64,000 nt of DNA from an uncultured Bacteroidota bacterium (GTDB lineage: Bacteria > Bacteroidota > Bacteroidia > Bacteroidales > GWA2-32-17), in assembly GCA_903837285.1 (NCBI GenBank), contig CAILUD010000171.1, positions 18,199-82,198 on the forward strand, read 5' to 3'. Below are positions 36,993-45,338 of the stretch, piece after piece (positions within the stretch are counted from its first letter, which is position 1; the number at the start of each line of letters is the position of its first letter). Position numbers and translations under genes: made by a program. The notes beneath the pieces were generated by a model. That model was not told the DNA's origin. It saw only the letters and a list, made by a program, of their open reading frames with translations, and did not search any database.

Positions 36993-37681
36993 AAAAAATA
37001 CTTTATTTTGCCATATTGTTTTTTGTGATTTGTTATAGTTGCCGAAAAGGGACCGAAAAGACTATTGAAATTAGCTATGAATACTTTCCTTTAAGAGCAG
37101 GTTTGGAAAGAGTTTATAAGGTTACGGAGATTAATATTGATGCAGCAATCAATAAATATGATACTTCAAATTATTATTTAAAAGAAAAAATTTGTTCTGA
37201 ATATATTGATAATTCAGGTAACAAAGCGTGGACATTGGAAAGGTATATTAAAAATGATACTATACCTTCATGGGAGATTAGCGATTTATGGGTAGCCCAA
37301 ATTAGAAACAATCAAGCTCAGCAGGTTGAAGAAAATCTGCGAATTGTTAAAATTGTTTTTCCTCCAAATAAATTTGAAATATGGAATGGAAATGCATTTA
37401 ATTTTTTAGAACCTAAATATTTTGAGATTAAAAGTATTAATGAATCTATAGTTTTAAATGGAAAAAATTATACTCCTGTATTAACTGTTATTGAAGAAGA
37501 TGATTATAGTTATATTCATAAAAATTATGAAGTAGAACAATATGCTAAAGAAATAGGATTAATAAACAGAACAGAAATAAGCATATTAGATAAATCAACA
37601 GTAATTGATATTACTAAACCAATTGAACTAAGAATTTCGGTTGGACGATTATATTACCAAACATTAATTTCAAATAATTAA
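36989..37681 (+). CDS. Hypothetical lipoprotein, second of a tandem paralogous pair
   Basis: The 230-residue protein has a signal with VICYSC as a plausible lipobox. It mirrors its neighbour: YEYFPLRAGLERVYKV, LRIVKIVFPPNKFEIWNGNAFNFL, EQYAKEIGLINRT and GRLYYQT. The conserved WNGNA and INxT segments may define a small uncharacterised beta-rich family. It is coupled to the preceding gene by a 4-bp overlap and precedes the subtilase gene by 10 bp, so it probably belongs to the same transcript. Confidence 0.75.
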   Translation: MKKILYFAILFFVICYSCRKGTEKTIEISYEYFPLRAGLERVYKVTEINIDAAINKYDTSNYYLKEKICSEYIDNSGNKAWTLERYIKNDTIPSWEISDLWVAQIRNNQAQQVEENLRIVKIVFPPNKFEIWNGNAFNFLEPKYFEIKSINESIVLNGKNYTPVLTVIEEDDYSYIHKNYEVEQYAKEIGLINRTEISILDKSTVIDITKPIELRISVGRLYYQTLISNN

Positions 37682-37691
37682 AAATATTAAA

Positions 37692-39329
37692 ATGAAAATA
37701 ATACTTTTTGCAACTTTAGTTTTAATTTCTATAATTGGTTTTTCTCAAAAGAAACCTGGAGTGTACTGGATACAATTTACAGATAAATCTAATTCTGGTT
37801 TTTCTATTTCAAATCCTAATCAGTTTTTATCACAACGTGCACTTGATAGAAGAACACGACAAAATATTTCTGTTAATTCTGCCGATCTTCCCGTTAGTCA
37901 GTACTATGTTGATAGTATGTCGCACCTTGGTTTAGAAGTTTTTAATACTTCAAAATGGTTAAACGGAGTGTTAGTAAGGTTGTCAGATACAACTGTGTTA
38001 AATACTTTGTCAGGAATTTCATTTGTGCAGTCATATAAATATGTAAGACCAGTATTTGCAAAGAATGTAACTTCTACAAAAATGGAAACAGAAACACTTT
38101 CCGATTATTTCAGCTATGGTTCTGGCAATAAACAAATAACAATGTTAAATGGTAATGTGTTACATAACCTAGGTTTTAAAGGCGAAGGAATGTTAATCGC
38201 AATTATTGATGCAGGTTTTTTGGCTACAAACACAGCACATGCATTTGACTCACTCTTTAATAATAATAGAATAGTTTCAACAAGGAATTTTGTTATAGGA
38301 AATTTTAATAATTCAGTTTATGAATCGCATACGCATGGAACAAGTGTTTTATCTACTATTGCAAGTATAATTCCTGGTTCTTTTGTTGGAACAGCGCCAC
38401 GTGCTAATTTTACACTTTTATTAAGTGAAGAAGGTGCCACAGAATATATTTACGAAGAATATAACTGGGTATGTGCTGCCGAATATGCAGATAGTTTGGG
38501 AGCGGATATCATAAGTTCAAGTTTAGGTTATAACTTATTTAATGATGCTACGATGGATCATACTTGGGCTGAACTAACCGGTGATGTCTCTGTTGCAAGT
38601 AAAGCTGCTACAATTGCATCTGGAAAAGGAATGGTTGTAGTTGTAAGCGCTGGTAATTCTGGAAGTCAACCGTGGCATAAAATAGGGTTCCCTGCAGATG
38701 CAGATAGTATTTTAACTGTTGGAGCTGTCGATTCTTTAAGGCTACCAGCATCTTTTACCTCTGTTGGCCCTACTGCCGATGGAAGAGTAAAACCTGATGT
38801 TGCAGCAATGGGTAAATCAACAACTGTTGTTGATGGAAGCGGAAATGTAGTTCAGGGAAATGGAACTTCTTTCTCCTGTCCTATTATTGCCGGAATGTGT
38901 GCTTGTTTATGGCAGGCTCACCCAACTGCTACAAGTATGCAAATTAGAGATGCTGTTATAAAAAGTGCTTCAAGATATTCATCTCCAGATACACTAATGG
39001 GATATGGAATTCCTAATTTTGAAGTTGCTAATGCTATATTAAGTAATGTACCCATTGTTGATATTAAAACAGATCAGATTAAAAATGTGTATCCAGTTCC
39101 ATTTACTTCTGATATTTATATTGAATATTATTCTGTTAAAAATAATGAAATTGAAATAGAATTGACCGATATGTTAGGTAATATAGTAGTTAAAACTTCA
39201 TCTAAATTAATACTGAATAGTTTAAATACTATAAATTTAACAAATTTAAAAATGGTTGTGTCTGGTTCTTATGTTTTAAAAATTAAAACAGAAACTGATA
39301 CTTTCAAAAGAATGATAGTGAAAAAATAA
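37692..39329 (+). CDS. S8 family subtilisin-like protease with T9SS sorting domain
   Basis: The 545-residue protein has a signal peptide (to about residue 18) and an N-terminal prodomain-like region. The S8 catalytic triad is Asp in AIIDAGF (about residue 174), His in SHTHGTSV (about residue 217) and Ser in GNGTSFSCPIIAG (about residue 396). The C-terminal 80 residues form a type A T9SS sorting domain (VYPVPFTSDIYIEY, GSYVLKIKT, MIVKK). It is a secreted or surface serine endopeptidase. It is 10 bp after a lipoprotein gene and 1 bp before xseA, so an exported protease and a DNA repair nuclease probably share a transcript. Confidence 0.95.
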   Translation: MKIILFATLVLISIIGFSQKKPGVYWIQFTDKSNSGFSISNPNQFLSQRALDRRTRQNISVNSADLPVSQYYVDSMSHLGLEVFNTSKWLNGVLVRLSDTTVLNTLSGISFVQSYKYVRPVFAKNVTSTKMETETLSDYFSYGSGNKQITMLNGNVLHNLGFKGEGMLIAIIDAGFLATNTAHAFDSLFNNNRIVSTRNFVIGNFNNSVYESHTHGTSVLSTIASIIPGSFVGTAPRANFTLLLSEEGATEYIYEEYNWVCAAEYADSLGADIISSSLGYNLFNDATMDHTWAELTGDVSVASKAATIASGKGMVVVVSAGNSGSQPWHKIGFPADADSILTVGAVDSLRLPASFTSVGPTADGRVKPDVAAMGKSTTVVDGSGNVVQGNGTSFSCPIIAGMCACLWQAHPTATSMQIRDAVIKSASRYSSPDTLMGYGIPNFEVANAILSNVPIVDIKTDQIKNVYPVPFTSDIYIEYYSVKNNEIEIELTDMLGNIVVKTSSKLILNSLNTINLTNLKMVVSGSYVLKIKTETDTFKRMIVKK

Positions 39330-39330
39330 T

Positions 39331-40701
39331 ATGGCTCACGAATTTATTTCATTGTCGCAGCTAAATGGCATTGTTAAAGAGGTTTTAAAAGATAATCTTG
39401 TTAAAACATATTGGATTGTTGCCGAAATAAGTGAAATACGTCAGAATTATTCTGGTCATTGTTATATGGAATTTATTCAAAAAGATGAAGACTCAGATAA
39501 TCTTGTAGCAAAAGCCAAAGCTAATATATGGGCAAATACATACAGACTTATTAAACCTTATTTTGAGACTTCAACAAATAGCACATTAGCACAGGGGATG
39601 AAAATTCTTGTTAATGTTTCGGTAGAATTTCATGAGTTATATGGATTAAGTTTAACTGTTCATGATATTGATCCTGCATATACTGTTGGTGATATGGAAC
39701 AGAAACGAACATTAACAATTCAAAAGCTTGTTGCAGATGGAGTGTTTGAAATGAACAAAGAGCTAGAGATGCCTGTGGTTCCTCAACGAATTGCAATTAT
39801 TTCTTCAAATACTGCTGCTGGTTATGATGATTTTATTTCGCAGTTGACTAATAACGAGTTTGGTTTTGTTTTTTATCCTTGTTTGTTTCAAGCCTATATG
39901 CAAGGTGAAGCTGCTGAGAATTCAATTTTATCTGCAATAGATAGGATTCATAACAATATAGAAAATTTTGATATTGTTGTAATTATTCGTGGGGGGGGAA
40001 GTCGTGCAGAATTAAGTTGTTTTGATAGTTATAATTTAGCTTCTAATATTTGTCAGTTCCCGCTTCCTGTAATTGCTGGTATTGGGCATGAGCGCGATCA
40101 GAGCGTTGTTGATATGGTTGCAAATACTCGTGTTAAAACTCCAACCGCTGCTGCAGCATTTTTAATTGATAAACTTTCAGAATTTGCTAACGAGGTATAT
40201 TCAATGTCTGAGCAAATTATTAGTGAAGCTCAGAATATTATTGATAACAAAGAGCATGAAATTGAGTTAATTTCTGAAAGATTGACTTATTTTTCAAATA
40301 ATTTGGTTCACGAAAAAAAGGAAATGCTTTTTAGATCGGGTTATAATGTTGCAATCGCTAGTTCAAGAAAATTTTCATTAGCAAATTCTGAAATAACTGA
40401 AATTGAAAACAGGGTTAGTTATTCGTGGTCGGATATGTTAAAAAATCTGAAACGACAAATTAAAATCGACCAAGATAAATTATCATTGTCGTTAAAATCT
40501 TTGCTTCATAACCAAAATGTTATTGTTGATTCAACTCAAAGACTGTTAAATCAATGCGAACCTGTTACGATTTTAAAAAAGGGATTTTCAATAACCACTT
40601 TAAATGGTAAACAAATAAAAAACATTGAAAATATTAAAGAAGGTACACAAATAGAAACTGAATTTATTAACGGAAAAATTTCTAGTATTGTAAATAAATG
40701 A
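39331..40701 (+). CDS. xseA: Exodeoxyribonuclease VII large subunit
   Basis: The 456-residue catalytic subunit of exonuclease VII degrades single-stranded DNA from both ends. It has an N-terminal OB-fold (TYWIVAEISE, GHCYMEF), a catalytic domain with IAIISSNTAAGYDDF, IIRGGGSRAELSCFD and AGIGHERDQSVVD plus VKTPTAAA, and a long C-terminal coiled coil. The glycine triplet is encoded by a run of eight G at 39991-39998, unusual in this AT-rich sequence. xseB follows 7 bp downstream, giving the complete two-subunit enzyme. Confidence 0.96.
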   Translation: MAHEFISLSQLNGIVKEVLKDNLVKTYWIVAEISEIRQNYSGHCYMEFIQKDEDSDNLVAKAKANIWANTYRLIKPYFETSTNSTLAQGMKILVNVSVEFHELYGLSLTVHDIDPAYTVGDMEQKRTLTIQKLVADGVFEMNKELEMPVVPQRIAIISSNTAAGYDDFISQLTNNEFGFVFYPCLFQAYMQGEAAENSILSAIDRIHNNIENFDIVVIIRGGGSRAELSCFDSYNLASNICQFPLPVIAGIGHERDQSVVDMVANTRVKTPTAAAAFLIDKLSEFANEVYSMSEQIISEAQNIIDNKEHEIELISERLTYFSNNLVHEKKEMLFRSGYNVAIASSRKFSLANSEITEIENRVSYSWSDMLKNLKRQIKIDQDKLSLSLKSLLHNQNVIVDSTQRLLNQCEPVTILKKGFSITTLNGKQIKNIENIKEGTQIETEFINGKISSIVNK

Positions 40702-40708
40702 ATTTAAA

Positions 40709-40915
40709 ATGGCAAAACAAGAATTAACATATAATAAGGCATATGCCGAACTCGAAAAAATTGTTTCGAGTATTGAAAACGAAGAAATAGAGATTGATAA
40801 TCTTGCAAAACAGGTTAAACGAGCAGCCGAATTATTATCTTTTTGTAAAGAAAAATTGCATAATAGTGAAGCCGAAATTTCAAAAATAATGAAAGAAATG
40901 GGTGGTGCTAACTAA
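40709..40915 (+). CDS. xseB: Exodeoxyribonuclease VII small subunit
   Basis: The 68-residue protein matches XseB in length and in pattern (YAELEKIVSSIENEEIEIDNL followed by LLSFCKEKLHNSEAEI), forming the helical partner that packs on the XseA coiled coil. It starts 7 bp after xseA. An inverted pair of palindromic repeats begins just past its stop. Confidence 0.93.
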   Translation: MAKQELTYNKAYAELEKIVSSIENEEIEIDNLAKQVKRAAELLSFCKEKLHNSEAEISKIMKEMGGAN

Positions 40916-40917
40916 TA

Positions 40918-40972
40918 GTCACACTGAGGCACTCGAAGTGTGACGTCCATCCTTCGAGTGCCTCAGGATGAC
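40918..40972. repeat. Inverted pair of REP-like hairpins with constant core and different arms
   Basis: Hairpin one (40918-40944) is GTCACACT, core GAGGCACTCGA, AGTGTGAC. Hairpin two (40945-40972) is its inverted relative: read on the minus strand, GTCATCCT, the same core, AGGATG(G)AC. The cores are identical, while the arms differ at two positions that change in a complementary way. The pair directly follows xseB and precedes the sulfatase gene by 19 bp. The same two arm types recur in the same relative order at 63772-63838. Confidence 0.85.
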
Positions 40973-40991
40973 TTTTGATGAAAATTCATAA

Positions 40992-42851
40992 ATGGCAAAG
41001 CGAATCCCATATATTTTTCTTAAACAATTTTTGTTCTGGATGTTGTTATTCCAGTTGTTAAGAATTGTATTTTTGCTATATAATTATAATGAGCTTTTTA
41101 ATTCAAATTTTCTAGAAATATTAAAAGTATTCTGGTATAGCTTAATTCTCGATACATCAACTGCTTGTTATTTGTTAGGAGTTCCTTTTGTAATAATCCT
41201 TTTTCAGTCGTTAATAAAATGGAAAGGTTTTTATATAATAAATTTGTGGTTTTCTTATTTTCTTATTTTAGTAGCAGTTATAATATCTGTTGGAGAGTTG
41301 CCATTATATCGCGAATGGCATGTTAAACTCAATTTTAAAGCAATATCTTATTGGGCACAACCATCCGAAGTATTTCATTCTGCAAAATGGTCGGAACTTA
41401 TTTTTGGAACAATTGGTATAGTTGTATTTACAGGTTTTTTAATTTATTTATACCGCAAATATTTTCATGTTAGATTTATACTTGATAAGCGAAATTTCTT
41501 AGTTTCTTTTTTGTTTTTAATTACAGTGCCTGTATTAATTGTTTTAGGTATTAGAGGCGGATACCAGCCTATTCCAGTGCATCAAACTGATGTGTATTTT
41601 TCTAAAAATAATTTTTTAAATCTTGCTGCTGTAAATTCACAGTGGAATGTTATGGCAAGTGTTACTAAAAACATGCGCTATAAAAATACTAATCCATTTG
41701 TGTTCTATAAACTTTCAGAAGCAAAAAAAACTGTCGATTCGCTATACTCTGTCGAAAAAGATACTACTCAGATTATTTTAACAACAAAGCGCCCAAATGT
41801 TGTATTAATTTTATTGGAGAGTTTTTCTGGTGATTTAATCCATTCTATTGGAGGATACGATAGCATAACTCCCAATTTTGATAAAATGGTTTCTGATGGT
41901 GTTATTTTTTCCAGAATGTATGGAAGTGGCTCATTAAGCGATCAGGGAATAGCTGCAGTTCTTTGTGGATATCCTGCATTGTCTAATGTTATAATGGTAA
42001 ACCAGCTCGATAAATATGTGAAATTGCCTTGTGTCGCTTTAGATATACAACAGCAAGGTTATCATACTTCTTTTATGTTTGGCGGACAATTAAGCTATGG
42101 TAATATAAAAGGTTTAATTTATTATAATAAGTTTAATGATATTACTGAAGGGAAAGATTTTCCTTCTAATATACCGCAGGGGCGATTGGGAGCACATGAT
42201 GAATTTCTGTTTGATGAATGGCTAAAAAAAATAAATAAATATCCACAACCATTTTTTGCAGCAGCATTTACGCTTTCAAGTCATAATCCATACGACCAGC
42301 CTTTTCCTGAAGTTTTTAACTGGGGTGGCGATTCTAAAGGATTTATTAATTCTGCATATTATACCGATAGTTGTTTGGGCGATTTTTTTGCAAAAGCAAA
42401 AAAGCAATCATGGTATAACAATACACTTTTTATTTTGGTTGCCGATCATAGTCATAATTCACCGCGAAACTGGATGATTTATTCTCCCGAATATCGCCAT
42501 ATTCCTATGTTGTTATATGGAAATGTTCTGATTCCCGAAATGAAAGGCAAAAGAATGGAAATGCCATGTTCGCAAACCGATTTAGCTGCAACACTACTAT
42601 CTCAACTTGGTTTAAAACACGATAAATACCATTGGAGTAAAAATCTTTTTAATCCTTACTCAAAACCATTTTCGTATTATGCATTCGATGGTGGATTAGG
42701 TTGGGTGGAAACTGATAATTTCTTTGTTTTTGATGAAGGTCAGAATACTTATTATTCTGCAAAATACAATTCTAAAGAAGATAGTGCCAGAATTAATCAT
42801 AATGGTAAATCTTATATCGAAATGCTTTTTCAGGAGTATTTAGAGTATTAA
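40992..42851 (+). CDS. LTA synthase family sulfatase-fold membrane protein
   Basis: The 619-residue protein has about five N-terminal membrane helices (to about residue 200) and a periplasmic alkaline phosphatase/sulfatase domain. Visible metal-site segments are NVVLILLESFSGD, YGSGSLSDQGIAAVLCGYP, ADHSHNSP and HIPMLLYG. At the nucleophile position, where the LtaS family usually has Thr, this protein appears to have Ser in SLSDQG (alignment by eye). Such enzymes transfer phosphoglycerol or phosphoethanolamine groups to envelope molecules; in a Gram-negative cell the acceptor is unlikely to be lipoteichoic acid. It is separated from xseB by the REP-like pair. Confidence 0.88.
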   Translation: MAKRIPYIFLKQFLFWMLLFQLLRIVFLLYNYNELFNSNFLEILKVFWYSLILDTSTACYLLGVPFVIILFQSLIKWKGFYIINLWFSYFLILVAVIISVGELPLYREWHVKLNFKAISYWAQPSEVFHSAKWSELIFGTIGIVVFTGFLIYLYRKYFHVRFILDKRNFLVSFLFLITVPVLIVLGIRGGYQPIPVHQTDVYFSKNNFLNLAAVNSQWNVMASVTKNMRYKNTNPFVFYKLSEAKKTVDSLYSVEKDTTQIILTTKRPNVVLILLESFSGDLIHSIGGYDSITPNFDKMVSDGVIFSRMYGSGSLSDQGIAAVLCGYPALSNVIMVNQLDKYVKLPCVALDIQQQGYHTSFMFGGQLSYGNIKGLIYYNKFNDITEGKDFPSNIPQGRLGAHDEFLFDEWLKKINKYPQPFFAAAFTLSSHNPYDQPFPEVFNWGGDSKGFINSAYYTDSCLGDFFAKAKKQSWYNNTLFILVADHSHNSPRNWMIYSPEYRHIPMLLYGNVLIPEMKGKRMEMPCSQTDLAATLLSQLGLKHDKYHWSKNLFNPYSKPFSYYAFDGGLGWVETDNFFVFDEGQNTYYSAKYNSKEDSARINHNGKSYIEMLFQEYLEY

Positions 42852-42905
42852 CATTTTTAAACTTAAGTCTATCTAAGTACTTTAATCACTTTAAGTAGTT
42901 TTTAA

Positions 42906-42913
42906 TACCTTTG
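42906..42913 (+). promoter_or_regulatory. Candidate -7 element (TACCTTTG) of tgt
   Basis: TACCTTTG fits TAnnTTTG exactly and lies 17 bp before the tgt ATG. A TTTA about 21 bp upstream (42881-42884) is a weak -33 match. Confidence 0.6.
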
Positions 42914-42930
42914 CCCAACATTTATAAAAC

Positions 42931-44061
42931 ATGGATTTTAAAATTCTTTTAAGCGATAATAATTCAAAAGCCAGAACTGGTGTTGTTAATACAGGACATG
43001 GAGAAATTCAGACTCCTATATTTATGCCTGTAGGCACAGTTGGTAGTGTGAAAACAGTTCATCAAAATACTTTAGAAGACGATATTAAAGCTCAGATAAT
43101 TCTTGGAAATACTTATCATCTTTATTTACGTCCAGGATTAGAAGTTATTGAGAAGGCGGGTGGTTTGCATAAATTTATGAATTGGAAAAAGCCAATTCTG
43201 ACGGATAGTGGAGGTTATCAGGTTTTTTCATTAGCGGCAAGAAGAAAACTTACAGATGAAGGTGCCAAGTTTCAATCGCATATTGATGGCTCGAGACACA
43301 TGTTTACTCCAGAAAATGTTGTTGATACTCAAAGAATCATTGGAAGCGATATTATGATGGCTTTGGATGAGTGTACACCTTACCCATGCGAGTATGAATA
43401 TGCAAGAAAAAGTTTGGATTTAACTCATCGTTGGCTCGATCGTGGATTTGATCATTATAAAAATACAGAATCTAAATACGGTTATAATCAAACTTTTTTC
43501 CCGATAGTGCAAGGAAGTGTTTATGCTGATTTAAGAAAAAAGTCTGCAGAAAAAATTGCTTCGAAAGGGGCAGATGGAAACGCAATTGGTGGTTTATCAG
43601 TTGGCGAACCTGCCGAGATGATGTACGAAATGATTGAGGTTGTGAATGAAATTCTGCCGTTAGATAAACCCAGATATTTAATGGGTGTTGGAACACCTGC
43701 AAATATTCTTGAAGGAATTTCGCGAGGAATAGATATGTTTGATTGCGTAATGCCAACTCGTAATGGCCGAAACGGAATGCTTTTTACATCGCAAGGCATT
43801 ATCAATATAAAAAATGAAAAGTGGAAATTTGATTTTTCTGCAATAGATAATAATGGAACTTCATTTGTTGATAGTTGTTATTCAAGAGCGTATTTACGTC
43901 ACCTTTTTATTAGCGGCGAAATGTTAGGACCTCAGATTGCAAGTATTCATAATTTAAGTTTTTATCTTTGGCTTGTAAACGAATCTCGTAACAAAATTAC
44001 AGATGGAACGTTTTCTGCCTGGAAAAATGAAATGGTAAAACATGTATCGCAACGATTATGA
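42931..44061 (+). CDS. tgt: tRNA-guanine transglycosylase (queuine tRNA-ribosyltransferase)
   Basis: The 376-residue enzyme exchanges G34 for the queuosine precursor in tRNAs with GUN anticodons. Signatures include TPIFMPVGTVGSVK, GNTYHLYLRPG, LTDSGGYQVFSLA (catalytic-region Asp), GGLSVGEP, YLMGVGTP and DCVMPTRNGRNG. At the C-terminal site where bacterial Tgt usually has CxCxxC for zinc, this protein reads SFVDSCYSRAYLRHL, so most zinc ligands are absent. It overlaps the following permease gene by 4 bp. Confidence 0.97.
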   Translation: MDFKILLSDNNSKARTGVVNTGHGEIQTPIFMPVGTVGSVKTVHQNTLEDDIKAQIILGNTYHLYLRPGLEVIEKAGGLHKFMNWKKPILTDSGGYQVFSLAARRKLTDEGAKFQSHIDGSRHMFTPENVVDTQRIIGSDIMMALDECTPYPCEYEYARKSLDLTHRWLDRGFDHYKNTESKYGYNQTFFPIVQGSVYADLRKKSAEKIASKGADGNAIGGLSVGEPAEMMYEMIEVVNEILPLDKPRYLMGVGTPANILEGISRGIDMFDCVMPTRNGRNGMLFTSQGIINIKNEKWKFDFSAIDNNGTSFVDSCYSRAYLRHLFISGEMLGPQIASIHNLSFYLWLVNESRNKITDGTFSAWKNEMVKHVSQRL

Positions 44062-45149
44062 GAATACCGGGACTAAAAAGATTAGATGTGTATATTATTA
44101 AAAAGTTTTTAGGAACTTTTTTCTATTCTATTATTCTAATTATTAGTATTGCCATCATTTTCGATTTTGCAGAACGAATGGATGATTTTATAGCAGGGGA
44201 AGCACCTTTTAAAAAAATTATTTTCGATTACTATTTAAATTTTATTCCATATTTCACAAATCTTTTTAGTTATTTATTTGTTTTTATTTCTGTCATTTTC
44301 TTTACTTCAAAAATGGCTCAGGATTCTGAAATTATTGCAATTTTAAGTAGTGGCATTAGTTTTAGAAGAATTATGAGACCCTATTTTATATCGGCTGCAG
44401 TAATTGCAATTCTTTCTTTATTTCTTGCAAATTTTGTAATACCATATTCAACTAAAAAGAAGTTGGAGTTTGAATTTAAATATATTCGTAACCCATACAG
44501 AAATGATCAGGTAAATATTCATAAGCAAATTCAACCGGGTATATTTGTGTATCTCGAAAGCTATTCTGTTGAATCTGATATAGCGTATAAATTTTCTATC
44601 GAAAAAATTGAAAACGGTAAAATGGTTTCAAAATTAATGACAGAATTTGCTCAATGGGATAGTACTAAAAATTGCTGGAGGTTAAATAATTATTATATCA
44701 GAACTTTTGCTGCCGATCATGATAGTATTGTGCAAGGTATTACACTTGATACTGTAATAAAACTAATTCCAGAAGATTTTAAAAGAAGGGTAGAGATGGT
44801 CGAAACAATGGATTATAATAGATTGAATGAATTTATTGAAGAACAAAAGCTTGAAGGATCTGAGAATGTTGAAGCATTTCTGGTACAAAAATATCAAAGA
44901 ATGGTAAATCCTTTAAGCGCGTTTGTTTTAATGATAATTGGTCTATCTGTTTCTTCGCGAAAGGTAAGAGGAGGTATTGGAATGCATTTAGGAATTGGCT
45001 TATTGCTAAGTTTTTCGTATATATTATTTTTACAAATATCTACAAATATGGCTATTGGAGGTACTCTTCCTCCTATTTTAGGTGTCTGTTTACCAACAAT
45101 AATTTATTCTGTTATTGCAGTTTTTCTTTATAGGTTAACCCCAAAATAG
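44058..45149 (+). CDS. LptF/LptG family (YjgP/YjgQ) permease
   Basis: The 363-residue protein has the family start LDVYIIKKFLGTFFYSI with a first membrane helix. Two more helices follow before residue 125, with ILSSGISFRRIMRPY between them. A periplasmic beta-rich region spans about residues 130-270, and three C-terminal helices follow (VNPLSAFVLMIIGLSVSSRKVRGG, then IGLLLSFSYILFL). Family members pair with LptB ATPase and LptC to extract lipopolysaccharide from the inner membrane. Whether this is the F or G partner cannot be told. It overlaps tgt by 4 bp. Confidence 0.92.
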   Translation: MRIPGLKRLDVYIIKKFLGTFFYSIILIISIAIIFDFAERMDDFIAGEAPFKKIIFDYYLNFIPYFTNLFSYLFVFISVIFFTSKMAQDSEIIAILSSGISFRRIMRPYFISAAVIAILSLFLANFVIPYSTKKKLEFEFKYIRNPYRNDQVNIHKQIQPGIFVYLESYSVESDIAYKFSIEKIENGKMVSKLMTEFAQWDSTKNCWRLNNYYIRTFAADHDSIVQGITLDTVIKLIPEDFKRRVEMVETMDYNRLNEFIEEQKLEGSENVEAFLVQKYQRMVNPLSAFVLMIIGLSVSSRKVRGGIGMHLGIGLLLSFSYILFLQISTNMAIGGTLPPILGVCLPTIIYSVIAVFLYRLTPK

Positions 45150-45225
45150 TTTTATTTACTATTTTTATTAACCATATAAATGTAATTAAATCACGATGTT
45201 ATAATTCTTATTTATTATAATATGA

Positions 45226-45256
45226 GCTAAATCAGTTTAGCCCTTGTTTTATTTTT
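45226..45256 (+). terminator. Weak terminator candidate after the LptF/G gene
   Basis: GCTAAA-TCAG-TTTAGC (45226-45241), followed by CCTTGTTTTATTTTT, is a short hairpin with a T-rich tail. It lies 77 bp past the stop codon and overlaps the putative -33 box of the next promoter. Confidence 0.4.
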
Positions 45257-45265
45257 GTAATTTTG
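45236..45265 (+). promoter_or_regulatory. Candidate promoter of the carboxyltransferase operon (TTTA-N18-TAATTTTG)
   Basis: A -7 TAATTTTG (45258-45265) has a TTTA 18 bp upstream (45236-45239). The start codon is at 45339, giving a leader of about 70 bases. Confidence 0.5.
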
Positions 45266-45338
45266 TGCAATTAATAATTTGGGAAAGTGTTCCTTAATTA
45301 ATTGTTTAACAGTTGATTGTTAACTAAACTTTAAAGAT

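Noticed and set aside
43472..43805. Two antisense reading frames of 94 codons inside tgt
   Set aside because: Both overlap the conserved Tgt coding sequence on the opposite strand and have composition typical of shadow frames.
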